A stretch of 64,000 nt of DNA from JAKACA01 sp049510975 (GTDB lineage Bacteria; Actinomycetota; Acidimicrobiia; Acidimicrobiales; Bog-793): NCBI GenBank assembly GCA_049510975.1, contig JBEKYM010000029.1:11107-75106 (forward strand), in the 5' to 3' direction. Shown piece after piece: positions 33,689 through 40,845 of the stretch (its first letter is position 1; every line of letters starts with the position of its first letter). The translations under genes were made by a program, and so were the position numbers. The notes below the pieces were generated by a model, which had not been told where the DNA came from, did no database searches, and saw only the letters and a program-made list of their open reading frames with translations.

Positions 33689-33694
33689 TAACAT
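33689..33694 (+). promoter_or_regulatory. Putative -10 box (TAACAT) upstream of the pgsA leader ORF
   Basis: TAACAT is followed by seven bases and the ATG at 33702 that opens a 22-codon frame. It is in the gap divergent from EF-G2. Confidence 0.45.
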
Positions 33695-33701
33695 CACGTG
33701 C

Positions 33702-33770
33702 ATGGCTGGTGTTGCAGGCAGCGATGACGAACAGGGTTTGGCCAGCCCGACGACGTTAGGAACCCCATGA
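33702..33770 (+). CDS. Possible 22-residue leader ORF coupled to the phosphatidyltransferase gene
   Basis: ATG at 33702, seven bases after TAACAT, opens MAGVAGSDDEQGLASPTTLG followed by two more residues and TGA. The stop overlaps the ATG of the next gene in ATGA (33767-33770). If the upstream box is the promoter, the transcript starts at this ATG and ribosomes reach the enzyme gene only by finishing the small frame. The peptide has no recognisable family. Confidence 0.45.
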   Translation: MAGVAGSDDEQGLASPTTLGTP

Positions 33771-34831
33771 TCGACGGCCGCCGCGGCCGCCCGGATGCTC
33801 CCTCCGACGAGGACGAGCACGAGCTCCCTGAAGCCACTGACTCGGACGAGCAGGGCGACCTTCTGCAGGTGACGCCACCCGGGCCCGATGCAGAGACGCC
33901 GGTGAGCGGTGCGGATCATCCTGGCGCCGGGTCTGGATTCCTGCGGACCTTGAAAGCGATCGGCCCGCGCCTGCACGCCATGGGCGTGAAAGCGGACCAT
34001 GTCACGGTTCTCGGGATGCTGCTGGCCGGTGTGACGGGGGTCACGATCGGCCTCGGCTACCTGTACGTCGCCATCGTGTTGCTCACCGTCGGCGGGCTCA
34101 TGGACACCCTCGACGGTGCCGTGGCCAAGGCGGCCGGAACGACATCCAAGCGAGGGGCCTTCTTCGACTCGGTCTCCGACAGGGTGGCCGACATGTTCAT
34201 CTTCGGTGGCCTCGCCTGGTACTTCGCCGCCGGGCCGGGGCACGACCCGAAGATGGTGCTGATCCCATTCGCCATCCTGGGTGTCAGCAACACCATCTCC
34301 TACGAGCGTGCCAAGGCGGAGTCCCTCGGTTACAACGCCAAGGGCGGGTTGATGGAGCGCGCCGAGCGCCTCATCGGGCTCGGCGTCTGCCTGCTGCTGC
34401 ACGTCATCCTCGTACCGCTGCTCGCCGTCCTGCTGGCACTGTGCGTCGTCACCGGGTGGCAGCGCTTCTTCAAGGTCTGGCGCCAGGCGAGCGCGCCTGC
34501 CGAGGCAGAGGCAGGACTGGCCGGAGCCTCCGGGCTGACGGCAACGCTGCGTCCGAGGCGCCCGCCCCGGGTCGAGTCGCGCTGGCGTGCCTGGCGCGAT
34601 GCCAGCACCGCTCCCGAGCGCCGCCGGCGACGCGTCACCGTCGCGAGCCGGGCTCGCTCGCGCCGCCGCGACGAACCGCTCTCCATCCGTCTTCGCCAGG
34701 CCTTCCAGCCGGAGCGTTCCGGCACGAGGCCGGCCACCCGCACGGCCACTCGCGCCGGGCGGGCGCGGGCGGAGCGGCGCCGTCAAGGCGCCGAGTCGTC
34801 GTTCCGGCGCCGTCTCGGTTCCGGCCGCTGA
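33767..34831 (+). CDS. CDP-alcohol phosphatidyltransferase (PI-phosphate synthase-like)
   Basis: A 354-residue membrane enzyme that joins a CDP-diacylglycerol to an alcohol, by position and class phosphatidylinositol-phosphate synthase. The motif is DTLDGAVAKAAGTTSKRGAF followed by FDSVSDR: the Asp residues are intact but the usual AR after DGxx is AK. About six membrane segments fill residues 75-240. Two extras stand out: a 60-residue acidic N-terminus (SDEDEHELPEATDSDEQGD) and a 110-residue Arg-rich C-terminal tail. It starts the PIM block with the acyltransferase gene 20 bases downstream. Confidence 0.85.
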   Translation: MIDGRRGRPDAPSDEDEHELPEATDSDEQGDLLQVTPPGPDAETPVSGADHPGAGSGFLRTLKAIGPRLHAMGVKADHVTVLGMLLAGVTGVTIGLGYLYVAIVLLTVGGLMDTLDGAVAKAAGTTSKRGAFFDSVSDRVADMFIFGGLAWYFAAGPGHDPKMVLIPFAILGVSNTISYERAKAESLGYNAKGGLMERAERLIGLGVCLLLHVILVPLLAVLLALCVVTGWQRFFKVWRQASAPAEAEAGLAGASGLTATLRPRRPPRVESRWRAWRDASTAPERRRRRVTVASRARSRRRDEPLSIRLRQAFQPERSGTRPATRTATRAGRARAERRRQGAESSFRRRLGSGR

Positions 34832-34851
34832 CCGCTTCCCCTCGCCGATAG

Positions 34852-35778
34852 GTGACGGGACCTCGCGACGCCGCCGCCAAGCGGTGGCTGGGTCATAGCA
34901 CCGCCTACTGGACCTACCGCGGCATCTCGGCCGCCCTGCAGGGCGTACCGACGCCGTTGATCGGTGGCTTGGCGACCGTATCCGGCCTCACGATGGCTGA
35001 GGTCTGGCGGAAGAAACGCCCCATCGTGCGCGCCAACCTCCGTCGGGTCGTCGGTCCGGAGATGTCCGAGGCGGATCTCGAGCGGCTCGTCGTCGAGTCG
35101 TTCGACTCCTACGCCCAGTACTGGGTCGAGAGTGCGCGACTGATCTCGATGACGCCGGCGGAGGTGTTCCGGCGGTTCTCGATCGAGGGTTTCGCGCGGG
35201 TGGAGGAAGAGTCGGCCAAGCATCGCGGCATCATCCTCGCCCTGCCGCATCTCGGCTTCTGGGACCTCGGGGGCCTGTGGTTGACGTTGAAGGGCTACCC
35301 GATGACCACCGTTGCCGAGCCGCTCGATCCGCCCGATCTCTTCGAGTGGTTCCGGGCCCAACGCGAAGCCCTCGGCATGACGATCCACCCGCTCGGATCG
35401 GACACTCCGGGGCGGTTGTCGAGCGCGCTGAGAGCCGGCCGTCTCGTGGGTCTCGTCGCCGACCGGGATCTCGTCGGCAACGGTGTCGAGGTGGAGTTCT
35501 TCGGTGAGATGACGACGCTGCCCGCCGGCCCCGCCGTGCTGGCGCTTCGAACCGGAGCACCGTTGTTCCCGTCCATCGTGTACCAGCGGCCGCACGGCAA
35601 AGGTCACGGGGTCATCCTGCCGCCGCTCGAGATCGAGCGCTCCGGCAGCTTGCGGGCCGATGTGACCCGAGTCACCCGGATGCTGGCGGCGACGTTCGAG
35701 GACCTCATCCGCGAGGCGCCGGCGCAGTGGCACGTCTTCCAGCCGAACTGGCCATCCGACAAGGAACGCTACGGCTGA
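34852..35778 (+). CDS. PIM-type lysophospholipid acyltransferase (Rv2611c-like)
   Basis: A 308-residue membrane-associated acyltransferase. The catalytic HX4D motif is PHLGFWDLGG, followed by blocks around VADRDLVGNGVEVEFFGE and TGAPLFPSIVY typical of LPLAT proteins that acylate phosphatidylinositol mannosides. Its neighbours (PI synthase before, PimA homolog after the island) support this role. GTG at 34852 has no clear ribosome-binding site; the short gap to the previous gene suggests cotranscription. Confidence 0.87.
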   Translation: MTGPRDAAAKRWLGHSTAYWTYRGISAALQGVPTPLIGGLATVSGLTMAEVWRKKRPIVRANLRRVVGPEMSEADLERLVVESFDSYAQYWVESARLISMTPAEVFRRFSIEGFARVEEESAKHRGIILALPHLGFWDLGGLWLTLKGYPMTTVAEPLDPPDLFEWFRAQREALGMTIHPLGSDTPGRLSSALRAGRLVGLVADRDLVGNGVEVEFFGEMTTLPAGPAVLALRTGAPLFPSIVYQRPHGKGHGVILPPLEIERSGSLRADVTRVTRMLAATFEDLIREAPAQWHVFQPNWPSDKERYG

Positions 35779-35984
35779 GCCGATATCCCGAGATCGCGGC
35801 GGCTGCCGCGGTGGCGTCGGCGGGTGCGTCGCACCATTGTTCTTGCAGTCGCCGCACTTTCGGGTCATTCGGCTCTATTGGCGTGCCGCCGATCCGTCGA
35901 ATCACTCATCACCAAGACTGGTGGACAGTGCACCGCGGGAGCTCGTGGTAGGAGGCGACCGCGCCGGCCGAGACGTGGTGGCAG

Positions 35985-36545
35985 ATGAACAGGAGTTCGC
36001 GTAGAACCGGGAGGACTCGGAGCAGCGGGGTGGAGCACGGCGACGATGGATTCAGCCTCGTCGAGGTGCTCGTGGCGATCACGTTGCTCACCCTCGTCCT
36101 GCTCGGGACGCTTCGCGGGGTCATCATCTCGATGTCTGCCGCATCTGTGGCAAAGGAGCGCGCCGTGGCAAGCGGGCTGATTTCCGGAGACGTGGCACAG
36201 GTCGTCGGGCTTTCGTTCGCCAGCTTGCAAGCCGGCCTCAACCCGACAGCGGACTCGCTCGGGAACGACCCTCGCATCAGCACGGTCGTCACCGGCGGCG
36301 TGACGAGCTATGTGTTCTCGTTGAACGGGGCCACGATCCCGGCCGTCAACACGGCAACGGCGTTGAGCCCCCTCGTGCCCCATACCCAAACCGTGACCAT
36401 CGGCATCCCATACCGCGTGGCCACCTATCCCACCGTGAGCCCGGCGGCGCCGGGAATCGTGACGGTGACGGTCGTCGTGAGCTGGCGCTCCCCAGCCGGC
36501 GGGACGCTGACATCGGTCGGCGAGATCGAGCTGGCAGCACCGTGA
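35985..36545 (+). CDS. Type IV pilin-like protein (PilV-like minor pseudopilin)
   Basis: A 186-residue protein with a class-III signal: a basic leader ending DDG, cleavage, then FSLVEVLVAITLLTLVLLG with Glu at +5, the prepilin peptidase and methylation site. The remainder is a small beta-rich head. ATG at 35985 gives a 22-residue leader; GTG at 36030 gives a seven-residue leader that fits short type-IV leaders equally well. It is the first of three pseudopilin genes joined by overlap; assembly ATPase and prepilin peptidase are not in the window. Confidence 0.8.
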   Translation: MNRSSRRTGRTRSSGVEHGDDGFSLVEVLVAITLLTLVLLGTLRGVIISMSAASVAKERAVASGLISGDVAQVVGLSFASLQAGLNPTADSLGNDPRISTVVTGGVTSYVFSLNGATIPAVNTATALSPLVPHTQTVTIGIPYRVATYPTVSPAAPGIVTVTVVVSWRSPAGGTLTSVGEIELAAP

Positions 36546-37198
36546 GACGACCGACGCCGGGAGATGAGACGACGCCAGGCAGGCTGGCGCGCACGGGCCG
36601 GAACGACGCCGGCATCAGCCTCGTCGAAGTGCTCGTCACCATGGTCATCACCCTCATCGTGGTTGCCCTGCTGCCCCCGATCCTCGAGACCGTATCGGGG
36701 TCCACGTCGACCTCCGAGGCGATCTCGTCGGCAACGGCGCACGCCAGACTTGCCACGGACAACCTCGTCAGCCAGGTTGGTTCCGCCGTTCAGATCTGCC
36801 TCCCGACGACGCTGACGTCGACCGGCCCGACCGTCGCGGCCGGCTTTGCCGTGCGAGTGGAGAGCCTCGCCTTCGGCACGACTGAATGGGATCAGTGGAT
36901 GCTCAACACGACGACCCACCAGCTCGAGGAGCAGAGATGGCTGGCGACCTGGACGACAGCGAGTCCGGTCCCCTCCTGGGTTGTCATCGCCGAGCCCGTC
37001 GTGAACACGACGGTGGTGCCGTTCTCCTTGCCGACGACGGCCACTGGCTCACCCCAGATCCTCGGCGTAGTGCTCTCGATGACGGGCGGGCAGAAGCACA
37101 CGCTGCAGACGGTCCTCGTCCAGACGACGATCGCCGCCCTGGACACGCCGTACGCCCCCGGGCAGCCAACCCAACCATGCGCCACAACAGAGGACTGA
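36542..37198 (+). CDS. Type IV pilin-like protein (PilW-like minor pseudopilin)
   Basis: A 218-residue prepilin. The leader ends NDAG and the mature protein begins ISLVEVLVTMVITLIVVALL with Glu at +5. A C-terminal globular part has two cysteines near the ends (QICLPTT and QPCATTED) likely to form a disulfide. GTG at 36542 overlaps the preceding stop in GTGA. Together with its neighbours it would form the tip complex of a pilus or type-II-like pseudopilus. Confidence 0.8.
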   Translation: MRRPTPGDETTPGRLARTGRNDAGISLVEVLVTMVITLIVVALLPPILETVSGSTSTSEAISSATAHARLATDNLVSQVGSAVQICLPTTLTSTGPTVAAGFAVRVESLAFGTTEWDQWMLNTTTHQLEEQRWLATWTTASPVPSWVVIAEPVVNTTVVPFSLPTTATGSPQILGVVLSMTGGQKHTLQTVLVQTTIAALDTPYAPGQPTQPCATTED

Positions 37199-37200
37199 CG

Positions 37201-38778
37201 ATGCTGAACCAACGGCGGGTGTTGCTTCGCGACGACAGCGGCCAGGCCCTGGTCATCGTCCTCGTGGTCTCGCTCCTGTGTCTGGGGGCCGTCTCGATCG
37301 CGCTCACGAGCGCGATCGGCAGTCTCAGCCTGTCGACGCGCTACGGCAACTCCTCGCAATCTCTCCTGGCCTCCCGCAGCGGGCTCGATTCCGAGCTGGC
37401 GGCCATCCGCAACACCGCCAGCGTGGCCGGCCTCCCGTGTGCGAACACCGGGAGCCTGTCCGTCGTCGGGGCGACCTCGGCCTTCTCGGTCACCGTGCAG
37501 TACTTCGCCGGCGGCGCGAGCATCACGTGCTCGGGCGCCGGATCGACGCTCGGTGGAACGACACCGCCCACCACAGCCACGCTCGTCTCCACGGGAACGG
37601 CGCCGGGATCGTCGCAGGCGGTCACGATGCAGGAGACGCTTTCCATCGCCACGGCCTCGGCAGTGTCGCAGGCGCTCAGCTACGCCATCTTCACCTCCTC
37701 GACGCTGAATCTCGAGAATGCCGCCACCATCAACAAGACCGGAGCCAGCGGACCGAGCCCGGCCCTCTACACGGGCCAAGCGCTCAACTGCGCCGACGGC
37801 ACGGCCACACAGGGAAGCGTGACGTCCTACGGCCCCGCCTCGATCAGCGCCAATTGCTCGTTCGCGGGCAATGTCGTCTCGGCGGGAACGGTGACGATGG
37901 GCAACAGCGCCAATGTGGGTGGCAACGTCACGGCCTACGGCGGCGGCATCGCCATGACCGGCAATGTCTCGATCGGCGGGAACGCAACGGCCACAGCCGG
38001 CGGCATCAGCCTCGCCGGATCGAGCAGCATCGCGGGCAGCGCCGATGGCTCGAGCACGATCACCACCGCCGGGTCCTCGACGATCGCTGGCAAGACGACA
38101 CCGTTCGACGGCGCCCTCGCGAGTCAGGTCATGCCGGCGGCCATTACCTTCCCGCCCCTCAACCCCACCGTGGCGAGCTGGCAGGCGACCGGATGGACGG
38201 TCGTGCAGGTGCCATCGGGGACCTATCCGACCTGCGCGAGCTACTTCCAGAACCAGAGCTCGGGAGCGACCGACCCCTTCATGAGCCAGCTCATGTCGGC
38301 TGTCGGCAAGATCGTGATCGATGCACCCACATGCGCCGTCGATTATTCGAGCGCCCACTCGTTCTACGTCGACGCCGACACGATCCTCGAAGTGCAGTCG
38401 CTCACCTTGCAGAACTCGAACGCCTTCTGCGCCGAGGCCTCTGCGGGCTCGATGACGTGCTCGAGCTCGACGAGCCGGGTGCACTCGCTCTCGATCCTTG
38501 CCAGCCCGGCCGAGGCGTGCACGTCGAATTTGCAAGTGAACTTTGCCGACTACTTCAGCTTCGCCAACAACCTCAGCACCTTCGTCTACACGCCCGGGCA
38601 GGTCAGTTTCGCCAACGCGCCGTACATCAACGGCCAGGTCCTGGCTTGCGGCGGCTTCATCGGAGCCAACTCCTTCACCATGACCTTCGACCCGACCGCC
38701 TCAGGTGAGCTCGCCTGGACGGGGGCAGTGCAAGGCATCACTGTCACGGTGCTCAGCAAGCTCGTGCTGAGGGGCTGA
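37201..38778 (+). CDS. PilX-like membrane protein with beta-solenoid-like repeats
   Basis: A 525-residue protein. The N-terminus has DDSGQALVIVLVVSLLCLGA and a long hydrophobic helix as in PilX N-terminal domains, without the standard GF-E5 cleavage site. Residues 210-310 are a run of short glycine/serine repeats (NVVSAGTVTMGNSANVGGNV, AGGISLAGSSSIAG) resembling bactofilin-like beta-helices. The C-terminal third is rich in aromatic residues and cysteines. ATG at 37201 follows AGAGGA at seven bases. It completes the pseudopilin group. Confidence 0.72.
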   Translation: MLNQRRVLLRDDSGQALVIVLVVSLLCLGAVSIALTSAIGSLSLSTRYGNSSQSLLASRSGLDSELAAIRNTASVAGLPCANTGSLSVVGATSAFSVTVQYFAGGASITCSGAGSTLGGTTPPTTATLVSTGTAPGSSQAVTMQETLSIATASAVSQALSYAIFTSSTLNLENAATINKTGASGPSPALYTGQALNCADGTATQGSVTSYGPASISANCSFAGNVVSAGTVTMGNSANVGGNVTAYGGGIAMTGNVSIGGNATATAGGISLAGSSSIAGSADGSSTITTAGSSTIAGKTTPFDGALASQVMPAAITFPPLNPTVASWQATGWTVVQVPSGTYPTCASYFQNQSSGATDPFMSQLMSAVGKIVIDAPTCAVDYSSAHSFYVDADTILEVQSLTLQNSNAFCAEASAGSMTCSSSTSRVHSLSILASPAEACTSNLQVNFADYFSFANNLSTFVYTPGQVSFANAPYINGQVLACGGFIGANSFTMTFDPTASGELAWTGAVQGITVTVLSKLVLRG

Positions 38779-38806
38779 TGAGCCCGGTCGGGAACTGCTG
38801 CAAGTC

Positions 38807-39364
38807 TCAGTTGCCTGTGCCCACCACCGCGACGAGAACTTGAGCGAAATGGGACAAGGGTGGCACGACGAGGTCGACGACCTTGGCGGCATCGTCCCAC
38901 CGCCTCACCGCCACCGCATCGGCGAAGAACGACAACCGCTCGAACGCGGCCACCTCTGCGCCCGACATCGGGCCGCCCTGTCGCTCGAGGCTGCGCAGCG
39001 AACCCTCCGAGAGTCGGGCGAGGTACGAAGTGTCGGTGGCGCAGAGGTAACGTTTCGCCCGTACGTGCAGGGCGATCGGCCCCGTCACCGCCGGCGGGAA
39101 GAGCCGAGCGAGGTAGGCGGCACCGACGGCCTCGTGACGGAGATCGGCGGGCCTCGCCGTCGTTGCCTGGCCCGCGTCCAACTCGAGCAGGTGCCCGATG
39201 TCATGCAGGAGGGCGGCCGCTACGAGCTCATCGGGTGCGTCCGCGCCCTCGGCGAGGGCCGCTGTCTGCAGAGCGTGGGCACTTTGACTGATTGCCTCGT
39301 CGTAGTGATCGTCGCCGAAGCGTTCGTAGAGCGAGACGACTTCCGCCATGGTCGTTGCTCTCAT
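38807..39364 (-). CDS. HD-domain diiron oxygenase (PhnZ/TmpB-like)
   Basis: A 185-residue HD protein matching the phosphonate-degradation HD oxygenases. The mixed-valent diiron ligands align with PhnZ: H30, H54, D55, H77, H100 and D157 (in HALQ, LLHDIGH, DLRHE, ALHVRAKRYL and RRWDD), plus E23 and K104 that contact substrate. Such enzymes cleave the C-P bond of an alpha-hydroxylated phosphonate using O2, releasing phosphate. At the PhnZ Tyr24 position this protein has His20 (Tyr21 is adjacent). The ATG overlaps the stop of the hydroxylase gene by four bases, so both act in one pathway. Confidence 0.85.
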   Translation of the reverse strand: MRATTMAEVVSLYERFGDDHYDEAISQSAHALQTAALAEGADAPDELVAAALLHDIGHLLELDAGQATTARPADLRHEAVGAAYLARLFPPAVTGPIALHVRAKRYLCATDTSYLARLSEGSLRSLERQGGPMSGAEVAAFERLSFFADAVAVRRWDDAAKVVDLVVPPLSHFAQVLVAVVGTGN

Positions 39365-40161
39365 GAGACGGGGCGGCCCTGGAAGTCCCCGATGAGCGAG
39401 AGCTGGACGCGGTCGGACGAGGTGCCGGCGGCGGCGAACTCGTCGAGCTTCTGCCGGTAGTACGCCTGGCGGAGGTCACCCTCGCTGGCGGCGTTGTAGG
39501 TGGGGAACAGGGCTCGCCGACGGTGCGGCGAGAGGTTCGGGCCACTGCGATGGGGCGTGCGCGAGTGGAACCACAGCGTTTCTCCGGCTCGCAGTGGGAC
39601 GGGCTGCCAGTCCAAGCCCGCCGCCACGGTGGCTGGGACGCATCCGGCGTCGTCGGTGGCAAGCACGTGGGCGTGCATGCCGGACACGACCTCGAGGCAG
39701 CCGTTGTCGACGGTGGCGTCGTCGACGGCGACCATGCACGAGACGTGCGACTCGACGAAGCGATAGGCAGGCGCGTCCTGATGAGGGGCGAAACCTGCTC
39801 CGCCGCACAGCTTGTAATTGATCTTCTCCTTGTAGAGCACCGCCGGCTCGCCCAGGAGGTCCGAGGCGACAGCGAGCATCTCGCCGTCGGTGAGCAGGCT
39901 ACGGAGCGGCTCGTGGAACGGGACGAAGTTCTCCGTTCGGCAAAGGGCGGGACCGCTGTCGGTCAGTTCCCGGTAGTGCAGCCACTCGCCGGCGTCGTCG
40001 GGCCACGCGGCCACCTCGTCCACCCAGGACTGCACATCGGTCACCGTGACCTCGCCGAGCGAGGAGGTGAGCACCCAGCCGAACTCTTGGAAATGCTCTC
40101 GGAGGTCGTGGATCGGCCGCTGGATGTCCACGACGACGACCCTACCGCCGGGCAGCCGCAT
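39361..40161 (-). CDS. Fe(II)/2-oxoglutarate dioxygenase (PhnY/TmpA-like, PhyH family)
   Basis: A 266-residue non-haem iron dioxygenase of the PhyH fold. The ligands are H127-x-D129 in APHQDAP and distal H204 in TPHRSGPN, and an Arg (about 214) ten residues after the distal His binds 2-oxoglutarate. Paired with the HD oxygenase it reproduces the PhnY-PhnZ route, where PhnY hydroxylates 2-aminoethylphosphonate (TmpA: trimethylaminoethylphosphonate) at C-alpha. The true substrate is unknown. ATG at 40161 is used; the longer upstream frame is Arg-rich. Confidence 0.8.
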   Translation of the reverse strand: MRLPGGRVVVVDIQRPIHDLREHFQEFGWVLTSSLGEVTVTDVQSWVDEVAAWPDDAGEWLHYRELTDSGPALCRTENFVPFHEPLRSLLTDGEMLAVASDLLGEPAVLYKEKINYKLCGGAGFAPHQDAPAYRFVESHVSCMVAVDDATVDNGCLEVVSGMHAHVLATDDAGCVPATVAAGLDWQPVPLRAGETLWFHSRTPHRSGPNLSPHRRRALFPTYNAASEGDLRQAYYRQKLDEFAAAGTSSDRVQLSLIGDFQGRPVS

Positions 40162-40305
40162 CGATCCGAGGCAGTGCTGGGCCGCCGGGACAGATCGGGT
40201 CGTTCGCCTCTGGCGCTTGGTGCGCCTCCGGTGCACCCTGAGTGCGGGCGGGGCGTTCTCTGCCCAAGGTCACCAGGCCAGGTCACCATCCAAGGAGGTC
40301 GTGCG

Positions 40306-40845
40306 ATGCAGCTGAAGGGTTCAACCACCTATGCCGCGCCCACCGATGCGGTCGTCGCCATGCTGCGCGACCCGAACGCCACGGTGTCAAAGTACGAGAC
40401 CATCGGCCACCGGGACGTGGAGATGCTCGCCTGCGCCGAGACCGACGGCGTCCTTCACATCGAGTCGAAGCGAGTCGTCGACGTGGACCTGCCCGGCTTT
40501 GCGAAGCGGGTCCTCAAGCCGACGAACCGGATGCACCAGACCGACGAGTGGCGCGAGGGCACCGGCGGAACTTGGGACGGCACCTTCGACGTCGAGGTGC
40601 AGGGCGCTCCGATTCACATCTCCGGGACGATGCGGCTCACACCCGACGGGGACAGCACGCGGCATGACGTCACCATCGAGGTGATCGCGAACGTGCCCTT
40701 CATCGGCGGGCGGCTGGCCGACTGGGCCGGCAACAACGACGTGCGCAAGAGCCTCGACGGCGAGTTCGCCTGCAACGCCGGCTGGCTCGCCGAGCACGCG
40801 GCGCACGCCGCCAAGGCGCCGACGGCGCGGCGAAAGGCCCGTTAG
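40306..40845 (+). CDS. DUF2505 (Bet v1/START-like) protein
   Basis: A 179-residue protein with the DUF2505 pattern: beta-strand start MQLKGSTTYAAP, a helix with DAVVAMLRD, a long beta-sheet and a final helix (NAGWLAEHAAHAAKAP). The fold binds hydrophobic ligands; no function is known. ATG at 40306 follows AAGGAGG (40292-40298). Its stop overlaps the stop of the convergent secreted protein gene at 40842-40845, so there is no space for a terminator between them. Confidence 0.75.
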   Translation: MQLKGSTTYAAPTDAVVAMLRDPNATVSKYETIGHRDVEMLACAETDGVLHIESKRVVDVDLPGFAKRVLKPTNRMHQTDEWREGTGGTWDGTFDVEVQGAPIHISGTMRLTPDGDSTRHDVTIEVIANVPFIGGRLADWAGNNDVRKSLDGEFACNAGWLAEHAAHAAKAPTARRKAR

